NCBI RefSeq assembly: GCF_030819275.1
Contig: NZ_JAUTBL010000001.1
Location: 1,456,501-1,520,500 of the forward strand
Direction: 5' to 3'
Origin: Agrobacterium larrymoorei
GTDB taxonomy: Bacteria; Pseudomonadota; Alphaproteobacteria; Rhizobiales; Rhizobiaceae
Length of the DNA: 64,000 nt
Part shown: piece by piece, positions 16,200-25,963 of the stretch
Position numbering within the stretch: position 1 is the first letter of the stretch
Layout: each line of letters starts with the position of its first letter
Notes under the pieces: model-generated
Database searches by the model: none
Seen by the model: the letters and a program-made list of their open reading frames with translations, nothing else
Told to the model about the DNA's origin: nothing
Translations under genes and position numbers: made by a program

Positions 16200-17192
16200 A
16201 TGATCGATATCGGCAAGCGGCAGCCAGAAACCCGTCCTGTGGTGGACACCCACGACGTGGACGAGGCGCGAGAAGCGATCGGGCGGATCTTCTGCCCGCA
16301 TTTTCTGCTGGCCGAAGGAACGTGGAAGAGCGATTTTCACGCGGTTCACGATGTGGTCGAGGAACCGGGTCACTCTATCAATGTCGTGTCCTATGGATCA
16401 GCGGTCGAGATCGATCCTGGTGAACTTTCGCGCTTCTTTCTTTTGCAGCTTCCAGTCAGGGGCAGTGCCGTTGTTCGGTGCGGAGACAAGGAAACCCAGG
16501 TTGCAGAGGGGCGCACTGCAACACTCTTGTCGCCAACGCTCTTTACCCGCATGCGCTGGGCGGAGGGATGCGAAAAATTGATCGTGCTCTTGGAGCGCGA
16601 TCTCGTCGAAAGCCACTTCGAGACTCTGGCGCATGAGCGATGCGCCCGCATCGAGTTCGAACCAGCTATCGATTTGACCGGCGGTGTCGGTCAGGGGATA
16701 TTTCAGCACAGCATGCTGATGTCGGGTGCCGCAAAGAACCTCGGCCATTTTCCCGAGGCCTATCGGATTATGCTCCGGGACGGGCTTGTCAATCTGCTGT
16801 TGAGCGGGTTGCGCCACAACGGCAGTGGCCTTCTTCAACGGTCGAACCAAGGCGCTGGGCCTGTGCCGGTTCAACGGGCCGAAGACTATATCAGGACGAA
16901 TGCCGAGCGCTCGATCACAGCAGCCGATATTGCGGAGGCAGCCGGCGTTCCTCTGCGCACCCTTCAGGACAGCTATCGCAAAGCCAAAGGGCAGACATTG
17001 ATGGAGGCGGTGCAGGATGCCCGGCTTGAGCTTCTGCGGCAAAGCCTGTTGAGGCCATCCGCCGATATCAGTGTTGCCGATGCCGTCTTTGCCTCCGGTC
17101 TCGGCCATCTCGGACGTGCCGCCATTGCCTATCGGGAACGATATGGCGAAACGCCTTCGCAAACGTTGCGACGGAGCAGGGGCTGGTCCTGA
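16200..17192 (+). CDS. AraC family transcriptional regulator
   Basis: 330 residues. An N-terminal AraC-type ligand-binding domain (residues about 30-200) precedes a C-terminal double HTH (residues about 225-325), with ERSITAADIAEAAGVPLRTLQDSYRKAKGQTLMEAVQDARLELL and GHLGRAAIAYRERYGETPSQTLRR. The layout is that of AraC activators of aromatic catabolism (anthranilate, benzoate and similar). It is divergent from the flavin reductase-SDR-oxygenase operon, its most likely target. The ligand may be indole, isatin or anthranilate, which is inference. Confidence 0.88.
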   Translation: MIDIGKRQPETRPVVDTHDVDEAREAIGRIFCPHFLLAEGTWKSDFHAVHDVVEEPGHSINVVSYGSAVEIDPGELSRFFLLQLPVRGSAVVRCGDKETQVAEGRTATLLSPTLFTRMRWAEGCEKLIVLLERDLVESHFETLAHERCARIEFEPAIDLTGGVGQGIFQHSMLMSGAAKNLGHFPEAYRIMLRDGLVNLLLSGLRHNGSGLLQRSNQGAGPVPVQRAEDYIRTNAERSITAADIAEAAGVPLRTLQDSYRKAKGQTLMEAVQDARLELLRQSLLRPSADISVADAVFASGLGHLGRAAIAYRERYGETPSQTLRRSRGWS

Positions 17193-17304
17193 CGTGGTCC
17201 GTCACGCGGATCCCTGTGGTCGATCAAAGATCTCTTCATGACGAAGCACATTGTAACGGCAGCGGAGCAAGTCTCATCCGCGCTGCCAGATCGAGTCAAA
17301 ATAC

Positions 17305-17316
17305 TTCAAGCCTAAA
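17305..17316. promoter_or_regulatory. Distal copy of the TTTAAGCTTAAA-like motif
   Basis: TTCAAGCCTAAA, two mismatches from the shared palindrome, in the 375-base gap between the AraC gene and the oxidoreductase operon. A better copy lies 170 bases further on at 17477-17488, so this may be an auxiliary site or chance. The remainder of the gap shows no open frame I would support. Confidence 0.3.
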
Positions 17317-17476
17317 TAAACTAAGGCGCTCTGATGAGTGGCCTTAGGCTATGGGGTTGGAAAGTTGCGTCTTGTCGATTTTTTGCGCAATAAATGTGCA
17401 TCTGCATAAAGAGTTTCGTCCGTTCTCATGCAAAAATACGCAGTTTGCGCGCCAAATAACGAGGTTTGGTAGTTAT

Positions 17477-17528
17477 TTTAGGTTTAAATCTTTCTCTGTT
17501 GACATCTGCCAAAAAGTGGAAATATGAT
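17477..17528 (+). promoter_or_regulatory. Promoter and operator of the 2-oxoacid oxidoreductase operon
   Basis: TTTAGGTTTAAA (17477-17488), then -35 TTGACA (17499-17504), an 18-base spacer and -10 TATGAT (17523-17528), about 40 bases before the ATG at 17568. This is the strongest sigma-70 match of the catabolic region. The motif sits directly upstream of the -35, so the bound protein could activate or block RNA polymerase. Confidence 0.65.
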
Positions 17529-17567
17529 TTTGCATATAAAGGCGCAATAGTCATAAGGGGAACCACC

Positions 17568-19721
17568 ATGGCCGAACGGTCATTTGCGCGTGAGGTCGAA
17601 GATCTCAAGCTCGGTGAAGGCGAAATCTTCAGCGGCGAGGGGATTCTCGCCATTACCAAAGCGCTGCTGCAATCCGGCGTTTCCTATGTCGGCGGCTATC
17701 AGGGATCGCCAATCTCCCATCTCATGGATGTTCTGGCAGACGCCAAGGATGTGATGGAGGAACTGGGCGTTCACTTCGAATCCTCCGCTTCTGAGGCGGC
17801 CGCCGCCGCCATGCTCTCCGCATCCGTCATGTATCCTGTCCGTGGCGCCGTGACATGGAAGTCGACAGCCGGAACCAATGTCGCCTCGGACGCGCTGTCA
17901 AACCTCTCATCTGGTGGCGTGACAGGTGGCGCTCTCGTCATCATTGGTGAGGATTACGGCGAAGGCTCCTCGATCATGCAGGAGCGCAGCCATGCCTTTG
18001 CGATGAAATCGCAGATGTGGCTTTTGACACCGCGTCCAAATTTGACCTCGATCGTCGATGCGGTCGAAAAAGGCTTCGAGCTTTCCGAAGCCTCCAGCAC
18101 GCCGGTCATGCTGCAGGTTGGCATCCGTAGCTGTCATGTTCACGGCCAGTTCGTTGCCAAGGACAACAAGCGCCCGGCCTACACGCTGAAACAGGCACTC
18201 GAAAATCCGGTGCGCGATCTTAATCGCATCGTTCTGCCGCCTGCGTCCTTCCAGCATGAAAAAGACAAGCTGGAGCGTCGTTGGCCAGCGGCAGTCGAGT
18301 TTGTGAAGACCAACAGGTTGAACGAATTCTTCGGTCCCTCCAAAGGCGAGGTTGGTCTCATCCTCCAGGGTGGCCTTTACAACAGCACCATGCGGGCGCT
18401 TCAGCATCTGGGTCTTGCCGATGTCTATGGCAACAGCCGCATTCCGCTCTACGTCATGAATGTTTCCTACCCGTTGATCGACGACGAAATCATCGCGTTT
18501 GCCGCCGGCAAGAAGGCGGTGCTGATGGTGGAAGAGGGCGCGCCGGAATATATCGAGCAGGCGCTCCACACATTGATGCGCCGCCGCGACATCCAGACGA
18601 AAGTGTCCGGCAAGGATCTGCTGCCCATGGGTGGCGAGTATACGACGCCGGTGCTGATCAAGGGTCTGAGCGGTTTTCTGGAGGTCAATGCGCCGCAGCT
18701 TCTCGGCAACCGACGGCCGGTTCCAGATCCTTCCGCCGTGTTGAGCGACCCGAAGGTGAAGGCGCTGGCCGAAGTCGTACCCGCGCGTCCGGCTGGTTTC
18801 TGCACCGGCTGTCCCGAGCGGCCTATCTTCGCTGCGATGAAACTGGTCGAAAAGGAACTGGGCCCCCATCACGTGTCTGCCGATATCGGCTGTCATCTCT
18901 TTTCCATCCTGCCGCCCTTCAACATTGGTGGCACCACGATGGGCTACGGCCTTGGTCCGGCCTCTGCCTCCGCCTTCAATGTGGAGGCCGACAAGCGTTC
19001 GATTGCGGTCATGGGCGATGGCGGCTTCTGGCACAATGGTCTTGCAACTTCCGTCGGTAACGCCGTCTTCAACAAGCAGGATGGCGTGACGATCATCGTC
19101 GATAATTACTATGCCTCCGCCACTGGCGGGCAGGATGTCCTGTCGTCACGCGCCGACAATCCCAACCGCAAGACCAATAATTCGATCGTCAAGGCGGTGA
19201 AGGGCATCGGCGCGACCTGGGTCAAGCAGATCGACCGCACATATGACGTGGCGAAGATGCGCGACACATTGAAAGAAGCGCTGACGACCGACGAGAAGGG
19301 TCCAAAGATCATTGTCGCTTCCTCGGAATGCATGCTGAACAAGCAGCGCCGCGTGAAGCCGCAATTCGCCAAGGCGGTCAAGGACGGCAAGCGTATGGTG
19401 AAGGAACGCTTCGGCGTGGATGAGGATGTCTGCACCGGCGATCACGCCTGCATCCGCCTGTCCGGTTGTCCGTCGCTTTCGGTCAAGCACACGGACGATC
19501 CGCTGAAGGACGATCCGGTCGCGGCGATCGATAACTCCTGCGTCGGTTGCGGCAATTGCGGTGAAGTCTCGGAAGCCGCCGTTCTCTGCCCGTCCTTCTA
19601 TCGGGCCGACGTGATCCACAATCCGACGAAGACCGACAGGTTTCTCTATCGCTTGCGCTCCGCGGTCATTCAATGGCTGCAAAAGCGCAGGAACGCGTCG
19701 CGCGTTCTGTTTCCGGCCTAA
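17568..19721 (+). CDS. Indolepyruvate:ferredoxin oxidoreductase-type alpha subunit
   Basis: 717 residues from the ATG at 17568, which has AGGGGAA just upstream. Order: pyrimidine-binding TPP half (GEGILAITKALLQSGVSYVGGYQGSP), transketolase C-like part, TPP/Mg half with GDGGFWHNG and DNYYASATGG, and a C-terminal ferredoxin domain (CVGCGNC plus CPSF; the other cluster, CTGDHAC and SGCP, is atypically spaced). The family turns 2-oxo acids into acyl-CoA plus CO2 and reduces an iron-sulfur acceptor. Archaeal and some bacterial members act on indolepyruvate or phenylpyruvate, and related enzymes act on phenylglyoxylate. Paired with the beta subunit 9 bases downstream. Here isatinate (2-aminophenylglyoxylate) is a candidate substrate. 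Confidence 0.88.
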   Translation: MAERSFAREVEDLKLGEGEIFSGEGILAITKALLQSGVSYVGGYQGSPISHLMDVLADAKDVMEELGVHFESSASEAAAAAMLSASVMYPVRGAVTWKSTAGTNVASDALSNLSSGGVTGGALVIIGEDYGEGSSIMQERSHAFAMKSQMWLLTPRPNLTSIVDAVEKGFELSEASSTPVMLQVGIRSCHVHGQFVAKDNKRPAYTLKQALENPVRDLNRIVLPPASFQHEKDKLERRWPAAVEFVKTNRLNEFFGPSKGEVGLILQGGLYNSTMRALQHLGLADVYGNSRIPLYVMNVSYPLIDDEIIAFAAGKKAVLMVEEGAPEYIEQALHTLMRRRDIQTKVSGKDLLPMGGEYTTPVLIKGLSGFLEVNAPQLLGNRRPVPDPSAVLSDPKVKALAEVVPARPAGFCTGCPERPIFAAMKLVEKELGPHHVSADIGCHLFSILPPFNIGGTTMGYGLGPASASAFNVEADKRSIAVMGDGGFWHNGLATSVGNAVFNKQDGVTIIVDNYYASATGGQDVLSSRADNPNRKTNNSIVKAVKGIGATWVKQIDRTYDVAKMRDTLKEALTTDEKGPKIIVASSECMLNKQRRVKPQFAKAVKDGKRMVKERFGVDEDVCTGDHACIRLSGCPSLSVKHTDDPLKDDPVAAIDNSCVGCGNCGEVSEAAVLCPSFYRADVIHNPTKTDRFLYRLRSAVIQWLQKRRNASRVLFPA

Positions 19722-19730
19722 GGAGGAGAG

Positions 19731-21287
19731 ATGATCATGGATAGCTTGCAATCACAGTTTTCGTCCGTCCTTTCTGCTGACAAGCCCCTTTCGATTGCCA
19801 TCCTTGCCATGGGTGGCCAGGGCGGCGGCGTTCTGGCGGACTGGATCATATCGCTAGCCGAAGGCCAGGGCTGGGTTGCCCAGACGACGTCTGTCCCCGG
19901 TGTCGCCCAGCGCACGGGCGCAACCATCTATTATCTCGAACTGCTGAAAGCACGCGAGGGTGAAAAGCCGATCCTCTCACTGATGCCGACACCCGGCGAT
20001 GTCGATATCGTCATCGCCGCGGAATTGATGGAGGCCGGCCGCTCGGTCATTCGCGGCCTCGTCACGCCGGACAAGACGCTGCTGATCGCTTCCACTCATC
20101 GCTCTTATGCGGTTGGTGAAAAGGAAAAGCCGGGCGATGGCATCGGCAATCCAACCGTCGTGGTCGATGCGACCGATTTCGCCGCCAAGAAGACGATTGC
20201 TTTCGACATGGATACGCTCGCGGTCAAGAATGGAAGCGTGGTGTCCTCTGCACTTTTCGGTGCGCTGGCGGCCTCTAAAGCGCTGCCCTTCTCCAAGGAT
20301 GTCTTTGAAGCAACGATCAAATCGGGCGGCAAGGGGATCGAGGCCAGCCTTCGCGCCTTCAACGCCGCTTACGAGCGGGCAACCAAGGGCGAGAATGACA
20401 AGCTTTCCGCCACGCCCGCCAAGAAGCTGGAAGAGCTACCCGCTTCCGTTGGGCATCCCGCACTGGATAAACTCATTGGCCGCATTCGCACGGAGTTTCC
20501 GAGAAATGCGCATTCCATGCTCTATGCCGGTGTGAAGAAGCTGACGGAGTTTCAGGATCCGGCCTACGCGGATGAGTATCTGAGCCTCGTTGCCTCGCTC
20601 CACAAGGCCGATGCTGCGAATGGCGGGGCGGGAAAGGACTATGCCTTCACGCTTCAGTCCGCAAAATATCTGGCTGTCGCCATGTCCTATGACGATGTCA
20701 TTCGCGTCGCGGACCTGAAAACGCGCTCGGCCCGCTTCGAACGTGTACGCAAGGAAGTCGGCGTCAAGGGCGATCAATTGCTCTATACGACGGAATACAT
20801 GCATCCGCGCATGGAGGAAGTCTGCGGTACGCTTCCACGCGGGCTCGGTCAGTGGATCGAGAACAGTCCAAAGCTGTTCGCCTTTCTGAACCGCCGGATC
20901 GATAAGGGCAGGCGGGTGAAAACCGGTACCCTTTTCTGGTTTCTCGGACTTTACGTTACATCCGCCCTGCGGCGCTTCCGCCGGGGCAGTCTGCGCCACC
21001 ATATCGAAGTTGCCCATCGCGATGCCTGGGTAAGGAAAGCTGAAGAGGTCTTGGCCGCCAATTACGATCTCGCTGTGGAGGTCCTTGGTAACCGCCGTCT
21101 GGTGAAGGGTTACTCGGATACGCATTCGCGTGGCCTGTCCAAATTCGATCGCGTGATGTCGGCGCTGCCCCTGTTGCGAGATCGTGAGGATGGCGCTGCC
21201 TGGATGCGCCGTTTGCGTCAGGCGGCACTTCTGGATGAGCAGGGGATCGCGCTGGATGGTGCATTGAAGACCGTGGCGACGCTCTAA
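19731..21287 (+). CDS. Indolepyruvate oxidoreductase-type beta subunit with C-terminal extension
   Basis: 518 residues. The first 200 form the gamma-type domain of 2-oxoacid:acceptor oxidoreductases (LAMGGQGGGVLADWI, PGVAQRTGATIYYLEL). The remaining 300 are the extra domain found in the large beta subunits of aerobic proteobacteria (DUF6537-like). It completes the enzyme with the alpha subunit upstream. A strong GGAGGAG precedes the ATG at 19731; a second ATG two codons later is possible. The extra domain is thought to mark aerobic, oxygen-tolerant versions, but its role is not established. Confidence 0.86.
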   Translation: MIMDSLQSQFSSVLSADKPLSIAILAMGGQGGGVLADWIISLAEGQGWVAQTTSVPGVAQRTGATIYYLELLKAREGEKPILSLMPTPGDVDIVIAAELMEAGRSVIRGLVTPDKTLLIASTHRSYAVGEKEKPGDGIGNPTVVVDATDFAAKKTIAFDMDTLAVKNGSVVSSALFGALAASKALPFSKDVFEATIKSGGKGIEASLRAFNAAYERATKGENDKLSATPAKKLEELPASVGHPALDKLIGRIRTEFPRNAHSMLYAGVKKLTEFQDPAYADEYLSLVASLHKADAANGGAGKDYAFTLQSAKYLAVAMSYDDVIRVADLKTRSARFERVRKEVGVKGDQLLYTTEYMHPRMEEVCGTLPRGLGQWIENSPKLFAFLNRRIDKGRRVKTGTLFWFLGLYVTSALRRFRRGSLRHHIEVAHRDAWVRKAEEVLAANYDLAVEVLGNRRLVKGYSDTHSRGLSKFDRVMSALPLLRDREDGAAWMRRLRQAALLDEQGIALDGALKTVATL

Positions 21288-21415
21288 ATGTCGGCTGCGA
21301 GATCACAACGATAAGAACGGCGGCGCCCTGAACGGGGAGGACCGTCCTCATCTCACCATTTCACTTCGTGTCGAATGTGCGGGGCTCAGTCTCGCACACA
21401 AGGGGGAACTTTGTC

Positions 21416-22729
21416 ATGACGCAGTCAATCGAATTACCGTCTCATGCTGTAGCAAAACCTGCTGAAATCTCATCGCACAAAAGCCTCTTGGTGGTGGCGC
21501 TCTGCTGGTTCGCTATCTTCGCCGAAGGCTATGATGTCGGCGTTCTTGGCGCTATTCTGCCAGCCCTGGCGACGGACCCCGCCTGGAAACTGACGCCGCT
21601 CGAACTGGGCGCGATGGGAAGCTATACCGTGATCGGTATGCTGATTGGCGGCATCGTCATTGGAACGTTCAGCGAAATTTATGGCCGAAAGCCGCTCTTC
21701 ATGGGTTGCCTCAGCCTGTTTGCCGCCTGCATGATCCTGACCTCTCTGGCGCCGACCCCGTTCTGGTTTGCGGTCAGCCGCTTCGTCGCCGGCCTTGGCC
21801 TTGGCGGCATCATTCCCGTCGCAGCGGCGCTTACCGTGGAGTACTCGCCGAAAAGCCGCAAAAGCTTCAATTACGGCCTGATGTATTCCGGCTACTCGCT
21901 CGGCATCCTCGCGGCAGCGCTTTTCAGCCGGGGCTTTCTGGCAGAGTATGGATGGCGGTTGATCGTGCTTTTTGGTGCCGCACCACTTCTCGTCGTGCCG
22001 GTTTTCTATTTCCTGCTGCCGGAATCGATTGAAAGCCTTGTCCTGCGCGGCAAGCAAAAGGAAGCGGCTGAAACGGCCAAGCGCATGGGTGTTGCCGTTC
22101 CGAAGACCGTCCAGAAAAATGCAAAAGGTCCGGGCTGGTCGGCTGTTTTGAAAACCATCTTCGCCCGCGACAAGGCGTTCGAGACAATATGCTTCTGGGT
22201 CGGTCTGTTTCTCGGTCTTCTTCTCGTTTACGGTCTTGCGCAGTGGCTGCCGCAGATCATGCGCAAGAATGGCTACGATCTGGGCGACAGCCTGCTGTTC
22301 CTCGCGGTCTTCAGCCTGTCCTCGGCCATTGGTGGTATCGTGCTCGGCACATGGGCCGACAGGTTCGGGATCAAGCGCACGGTTGCGCTCTCCTATCTGG
22401 TTGGCGCCATCGGCATCGCCGCACTCACCTTCAAGAGTTCCATTCTTCTGAACTATGTCTTCGTCGCCATCGCCGGTTTCGGCACGGTCTCAGCTTCGCT
22501 CATTCTCACCGGGTTTCTGGCGCAACGGCTTGATCCTACAATCCGTTCGGCGGGTACGGGTTTTGCGCTCAGTTTCTCCCGTATCGGCGCGCTGACAGGC
22601 CCGCTGCTCGGCGGCTTGATAGCCAGTACGAATCTTGCGCCGGAGTGGAACTTTTACATATTTGCGGCTGTAGCGGCCTTGGCGGCACTCGCGACTGTGT
22701 TAATACCGTCATCGACGAGAGCGTCGTAA
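21416..22729 (+). CDS. MFS transporter, aromatic acid:H+ symporter type
   Basis: 437-residue, 12-helix major facilitator. The first helix carries FAEGYDVGVLGAILPAL, the acidic helix-1 signature of aromatic acid:H+ symporters such as PcaK/BenK (usually DGYD/DGFD). It is followed by the loop GTFSEIYGRKPLF, a form of the MFS DRxGRR motif. The ATG at 21416 has AGGGGGAA eight bases upstream; the longer frame starting at 21368 lacks such a site. It follows the oxidoreductase beta subunit in the same direction. It probably imports an aromatic or indolic acid used by the pathway. Confidence 0.87.
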   Translation: MTQSIELPSHAVAKPAEISSHKSLLVVALCWFAIFAEGYDVGVLGAILPALATDPAWKLTPLELGAMGSYTVIGMLIGGIVIGTFSEIYGRKPLFMGCLSLFAACMILTSLAPTPFWFAVSRFVAGLGLGGIIPVAAALTVEYSPKSRKSFNYGLMYSGYSLGILAAALFSRGFLAEYGWRLIVLFGAAPLLVVPVFYFLLPESIESLVLRGKQKEAAETAKRMGVAVPKTVQKNAKGPGWSAVLKTIFARDKAFETICFWVGLFLGLLLVYGLAQWLPQIMRKNGYDLGDSLLFLAVFSLSSAIGGIVLGTWADRFGIKRTVALSYLVGAIGIAALTFKSSILLNYVFVAIAGFGTVSASLILTGFLAQRLDPTIRSAGTGFALSFSRIGALTGPLLGGLIASTNLAPEWNFYIFAAVAALAALATVLIPSSTRAS

Positions 22730-22769
22730 GTCCGTTGGGGCATACGAAGGGTGTTTTGTATTTAGACCC

Positions 22770-22816
22770 TACGCGTCGTGCTGTCCGAAAATCGACTCGG
22801 ATTTTCGGACCGATGC
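22770..22816. repeat. Rhizobial palindromic intergenic repeat, copy B (partial)
   Basis: Perfect 11-base stem GTCCGAAAATC (22783-22793) / GATTTTCGGAC (22800-22810) flanked by CGTCGTGCT and CGATGC, matching the second half of copy A at 12707-12750. The first hairpin (GCGTCC/GGACGC) is missing here. It lies between the MFS gene and pntA and might affect read-through. Confidence 0.65.
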
Positions 22817-22871
22817 CGTGGTCGATATGAAGCGACGTTATTGCAGTGTTTCGAGTTTAAGGGAGGGACTT

Positions 22872-24443
22872 TTGAGACTAGGTGCACCGAAGGAAATCTA
22901 TGAGAGCGAAGCGCGCGTTGCGATGACGCCGGAGAGCGCTCAGGCCTTGCAGAAATTGGGCTATGAATGCCTCATCGAAACCGGGGCTGGCAAATCTGCC
23001 GGTTTCTCCGACGAAGCCTATCGGGCAGCGGGCGTAACAGTGGTGGAGAGCGCGGATGCGCTTTACAGCGGTTCCGATATCATCGCCAAAGTCCGTCCAC
23101 CGGAAGCCTCCGAGATCGATCGGCTTTCGCCAGACAAGACGCTGATTTCCTTCTTCTACCCGGCGCAGAACCAGGCTCTTCTGCAGCAGGCAAAGGACAA
23201 GGGTGCCGCCGTCATCGCCATGGATATGGTGCCGCGCATTTCCCGCGCCCAGAAGATGGATGCTTTGTCTTCCATGGCAAACATTGCCGGCTACCGTGCC
23301 GTGATCGAGGCGGGTAATAATTTCGGCCGCTTCTTTACAGGCCAGGTGACCGCTGCCGGTAAGGTGCCGCCTGCCAAGGTTCTGATCATCGGTGCGGGCG
23401 TTGCCGGTCTTGCGGCCATTGGCACTGCCACATCGCTTGGCGCGATCACCTATGCCTTCGATGTGCGCCCGGAAGTGGCAGAGCAGATCGAATCCATGGG
23501 CGCCGAATTCGTCTATCTCGATTTTGCCGAACAGCAGGACGGCGCTGCGACCGGCGGCTATGCCGCTCCGTCGTCGCCGGAATTCCGTGAAAAGCAACTG
23601 GAGAAATTCCGCGAGCTTGCGCCGCAGATCGACATCGTCATCACCACGGCGCTGATCCCGGGTCGCGATGCACCGAAGCTGTGGCTCGCCGATATGGTCG
23701 CGGCGATGAAGCCGGGCTCCGTCATCGTCGATCTTGCCGCGGAACGCGGCGGCAATTGCGATCTGACCGTTCCGGATCAGCGCATCGTTTCGGACAATGG
23801 CGTGATCGTCATCGGCTATACGGATTTCCCGAGCCGCATGGCGGCCCAGGCCTCCACGCTCTATGCCACCAACATCCGCCACATGATGGCCGATCTGACG
23901 CCGGGCAAGGATGGGCAGGTCGTGCACAATATGGAAGACGATGTCATTCGTGGTGCGACGGTTGCCTACAAGGGCGTGATTACCTATCCGCCACCGCCAC
24001 CCAAGATCCAGGCTATTGCGGCGCAAAAGCCGAAGGAGAAAGCCAAGGAACTGACGCCTGCGGAAAGGCGAGCGCAGGAAATCAAGCTGTTCAAGACGCA
24101 GACCAAAAATCAGGTCGCTCTTCTGGCTGTGGGCACGGCACTGCTTCTTCTCGTCGGCACTTACGCGCCTGCGAGCTTCATGAGCCACTTCATCGTTTTC
24201 GTTCTGGCTTGCTTCATCGGCTTCCAGGTTATCTGGAATGTCAGCCACTCTCTCCACACGCCACTGATGGCCGTGACAAATGCCGTATCGGGCATCGTCA
24301 TCCTGGGAGCGCTGCTGCAGATCGGTTCAAGCAACTGGCTCGTCGTCATTCTGGCGGCACTCTCGGTCCTGATCGCGACGATCAACATCGTGGGTGGCTT
24401 CCTCGTGACACGGCGCATGCTTGCCATGTTCCAGAAGTCTTGA
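22872..24443 (+). CDS. pntA: Proton-translocating NAD(P) transhydrogenase, alpha subunit (fused form)
   Basis: 523 residues: an N-terminal soluble NAD(H)-binding domain ([22 protein letters not shown] near residue 170; [16 protein letters not shown]) fused to a C-terminal membrane part with about four helices (residues 415-520). It transfers hydride between NADH and NADP+ using the proton gradient. I choose the TTG at 22872, which has GGAGG (22862-22866) at good spacing and starts [16 protein letters not shown], aligning with E. coli PntA (510 residues). Most alphaproteobacteria split this subunit into pntAA and pntAB; here it is one gene. Confidence 0.92.
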   Translation: MRLGAPKEIYESEARVAMTPESAQALQKLGYECLIETGAGKSAGFSDEAYRAAGVTVVESADALYSGSDIIAKVRPPEASEIDRLSPDKTLISFFYPAQNQALLQQAKDKGAAVIAMDMVPRISRAQKMDALSSMANIAGYRAVIEAGNNFGRFFTGQVTAAGKVPPAKVLIIGAGVAGLAAIGTATSLGAITYAFDVRPEVAEQIESMGAEFVYLDFAEQQDGAATGGYAAPSSPEFREKQLEKFRELAPQIDIVITTALIPGRDAPKLWLADMVAAMKPGSVIVDLAAERGGNCDLTVPDQRIVSDNGVIVIGYTDFPSRMAAQASTLYATNIRHMMADLTPGKDGQVVHNMEDDVIRGATVAYKGVITYPPPPPKIQAIAAQKPKEKAKELTPAERRAQEIKLFKTQTKNQVALLAVGTALLLLVGTYAPASFMSHFIVFVLACFIGFQVIWNVSHSLHTPLMAVTNAVSGIVILGALLQIGSSNWLVVILAALSVLIATINIVGGFLVTRRMLAMFQKS

Positions 24444-24462
24444 GTCGGGGGAGGGGATAATC

Positions 24463-25896
24463 ATGACACTTGGTATTGTTTCGGCGGCCTATGTTGCCGC
24501 AGCGGTTCTTTTCATCCTGTCGCTCGGTGGTCTCTCCGGTCAGGAAAGCGCCAAGCGCGCCGTTTGGTACGGCATCACAGGCATGGCACTCGCCATCGTC
24601 GCTACGGTTTTCGGGCCGGATGTCGGTCATTGGTTCATCGTGCTGGTGATGCTGGCAGGCGGGGCGGTTCTCGGCCATTTCGTGGCAAGCCGCGTGCAGA
24701 TGACGGAAATGCCGCAGCTCGTGGCAGCCCTGCATTCCTTCGTCGGCCTCGCAGCCGTCTTCATCGGCTTCAACGCCCATATCGAAGAAGCGCATGTCGC
24801 TTCTCTCGATGAGGCGGCGCGCTCGGCGCTGACCGGGTTCGCCGCACTTCTGGTGCACAAGACGCCGGTGGAACTGGCAATCATGAAGGTCGAGGTATTT
24901 TTCGGCGTCTTCATCGGTGCCGTGACCTTTACCGGCTCGGTCGTCGCCTTCGGCAAGCTGGCCGGCAAGGTTGATGGCAAGGCAAAGAAGCTTCCGGGCG
25001 GCCACCTGCTGAATGCCGGGGCCGCAGCACTCTCGATCCTTTTGCTCATCCTGTATTGCAATGGTGCAGGCGCATGGACGCTGGTGCTGATGACGCTGCT
25101 GGCCTTCTTCATCGGCTATCACCTGATCATGGGCATTGGCGGCGCCGATATGCCGGTGGTGGTCTCGATGCTCAACAGCTATTCCGGCTGGGCGGCCGCG
25201 GCGATTGGTTTTACGCTGGGCAATGATCTGTTGATCGTCACCGGCGCGCTGGTTGGCTCGTCGGGTGCGATCCTCTCCTACATCATGTGCAAGGCGATGA
25301 ACCGCTCCTTCATTTCTGTCATCCTCGGCGGCTTTGGCGGCACGGCCGGCCCGGCAATGGAAATCAGCGGCGAACAGGTGGCGATCGATGCCGAAGGCGT
25401 TGCTGCAGCTCTCAACGAAGCCGACAGCGTCGTCATCGTGCCGGGCTATGGCATGGCGGTGGCGCAGGCCCAGGCCGCGGTCTCGGAACTGACGCGAAAG
25501 CTGCGCGCAGCCGGCAAGACCGTGCGTTTCGCCATCCATCCGGTGGCAGGCCGTCTGCCCGGCCATATGAACGTGCTTCTGGCAGAAGCCAAGGTGCCTT
25601 ACGATATCGTCCTGGAAATGGACGAGATCAACGATGATTTCCCCAGCACCGATGTCGTCATCGTCATCGGCTCCAACGACATCGTCAACCCTGCGGCACA
25701 GGAGGACCCGAACTCCCCGATCGCCGGCATGCCAGTGCTGGAAGTGTGGAAGGCAAAGCAGGTCTTCGTCTCCAAGCGCGGCCAGGGCACAGGCTATTCC
25801 GGCATCGAGAACCCGCTGTTCTTCAAGGAGAATACCCGGATGTTTTACGGTGACGCGAAGCAGAGCGTCAGCGCACTGGTGCCGCTGCTTTCATAA
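24463..25896 (+). CDS. pntB: NAD(P) transhydrogenase, beta subunit
   Basis: 477 residues with about eight to nine helices in the first 270, then the NADP(H)-binding domain ([53 protein letters not shown]), all classic PntB motifs. The ATG at 24463 follows a GGGGGAGGGG site, 19 bases after pntA. It forms the membrane transhydrogenase with PntA. Placed inside the catabolic region, it probably supplies NADPH for the oxygenases or recycles excess NADH; the link is inference. Confidence 0.94.
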   Translation: MTLGIVSAAYVAAAVLFILSLGGLSGQESAKRAVWYGITGMALAIVATVFGPDVGHWFIVLVMLAGGAVLGHFVASRVQMTEMPQLVAALHSFVGLAAVFIGFNAHIEEAHVASLDEAARSALTGFAALLVHKTPVELAIMKVEVFFGVFIGAVTFTGSVVAFGKLAGKVDGKAKKLPGGHLLNAGAAALSILLLILYCNGAGAWTLVLMTLLAFFIGYHLIMGIGGADMPVVVSMLNSYSGWAAAAIGFTLGNDLLIVTGALVGSSGAILSYIMCKAMNRSFISVILGGFGGTAGPAMEISGEQVAIDAEGVAAALNEADSVVIVPGYGMAVAQAQAAVSELTRKLRAAGKTVRFAIHPVAGRLPGHMNVLLAEAKVPYDIVLEMDEINDDFPSTDVVIVIGSNDIVNPAAQEDPNSPIAGMPVLEVWKAKQVFVSKRGQGTGYSGIENPLFFKENTRMFYGDAKQSVSALVPLLS

Positions 25897-25899
25897 TGT

Positions 25900-25942
25900 A
25901 AAAAGCGGTGAGGCCTCGTCATTTCAAGACAGAGGCCTCACC
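25900..25942 (-). terminator. Terminator of cupin operon
   Basis: Perfect 11-base stem GGTGAGGCCTC (25907-25917) / GAGGCCTCACC (25932-25942). On the minus strand it is followed by GCTTTTTAC. It lies 21 bases past the stop of the cupin gene, the last gene of the isatin-hydrolase operon, and also faces the end of pntB. Confidence 0.85.
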
Positions 25943-25963
25943 ACCGGTGCCCGTTGTTGTCGC

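Noticed and set aside
22878..24257. A 459-codon open frame antisense to pntA
   Set aside because: A His/Arg-rich shadow; PntA is complete on the other strand.
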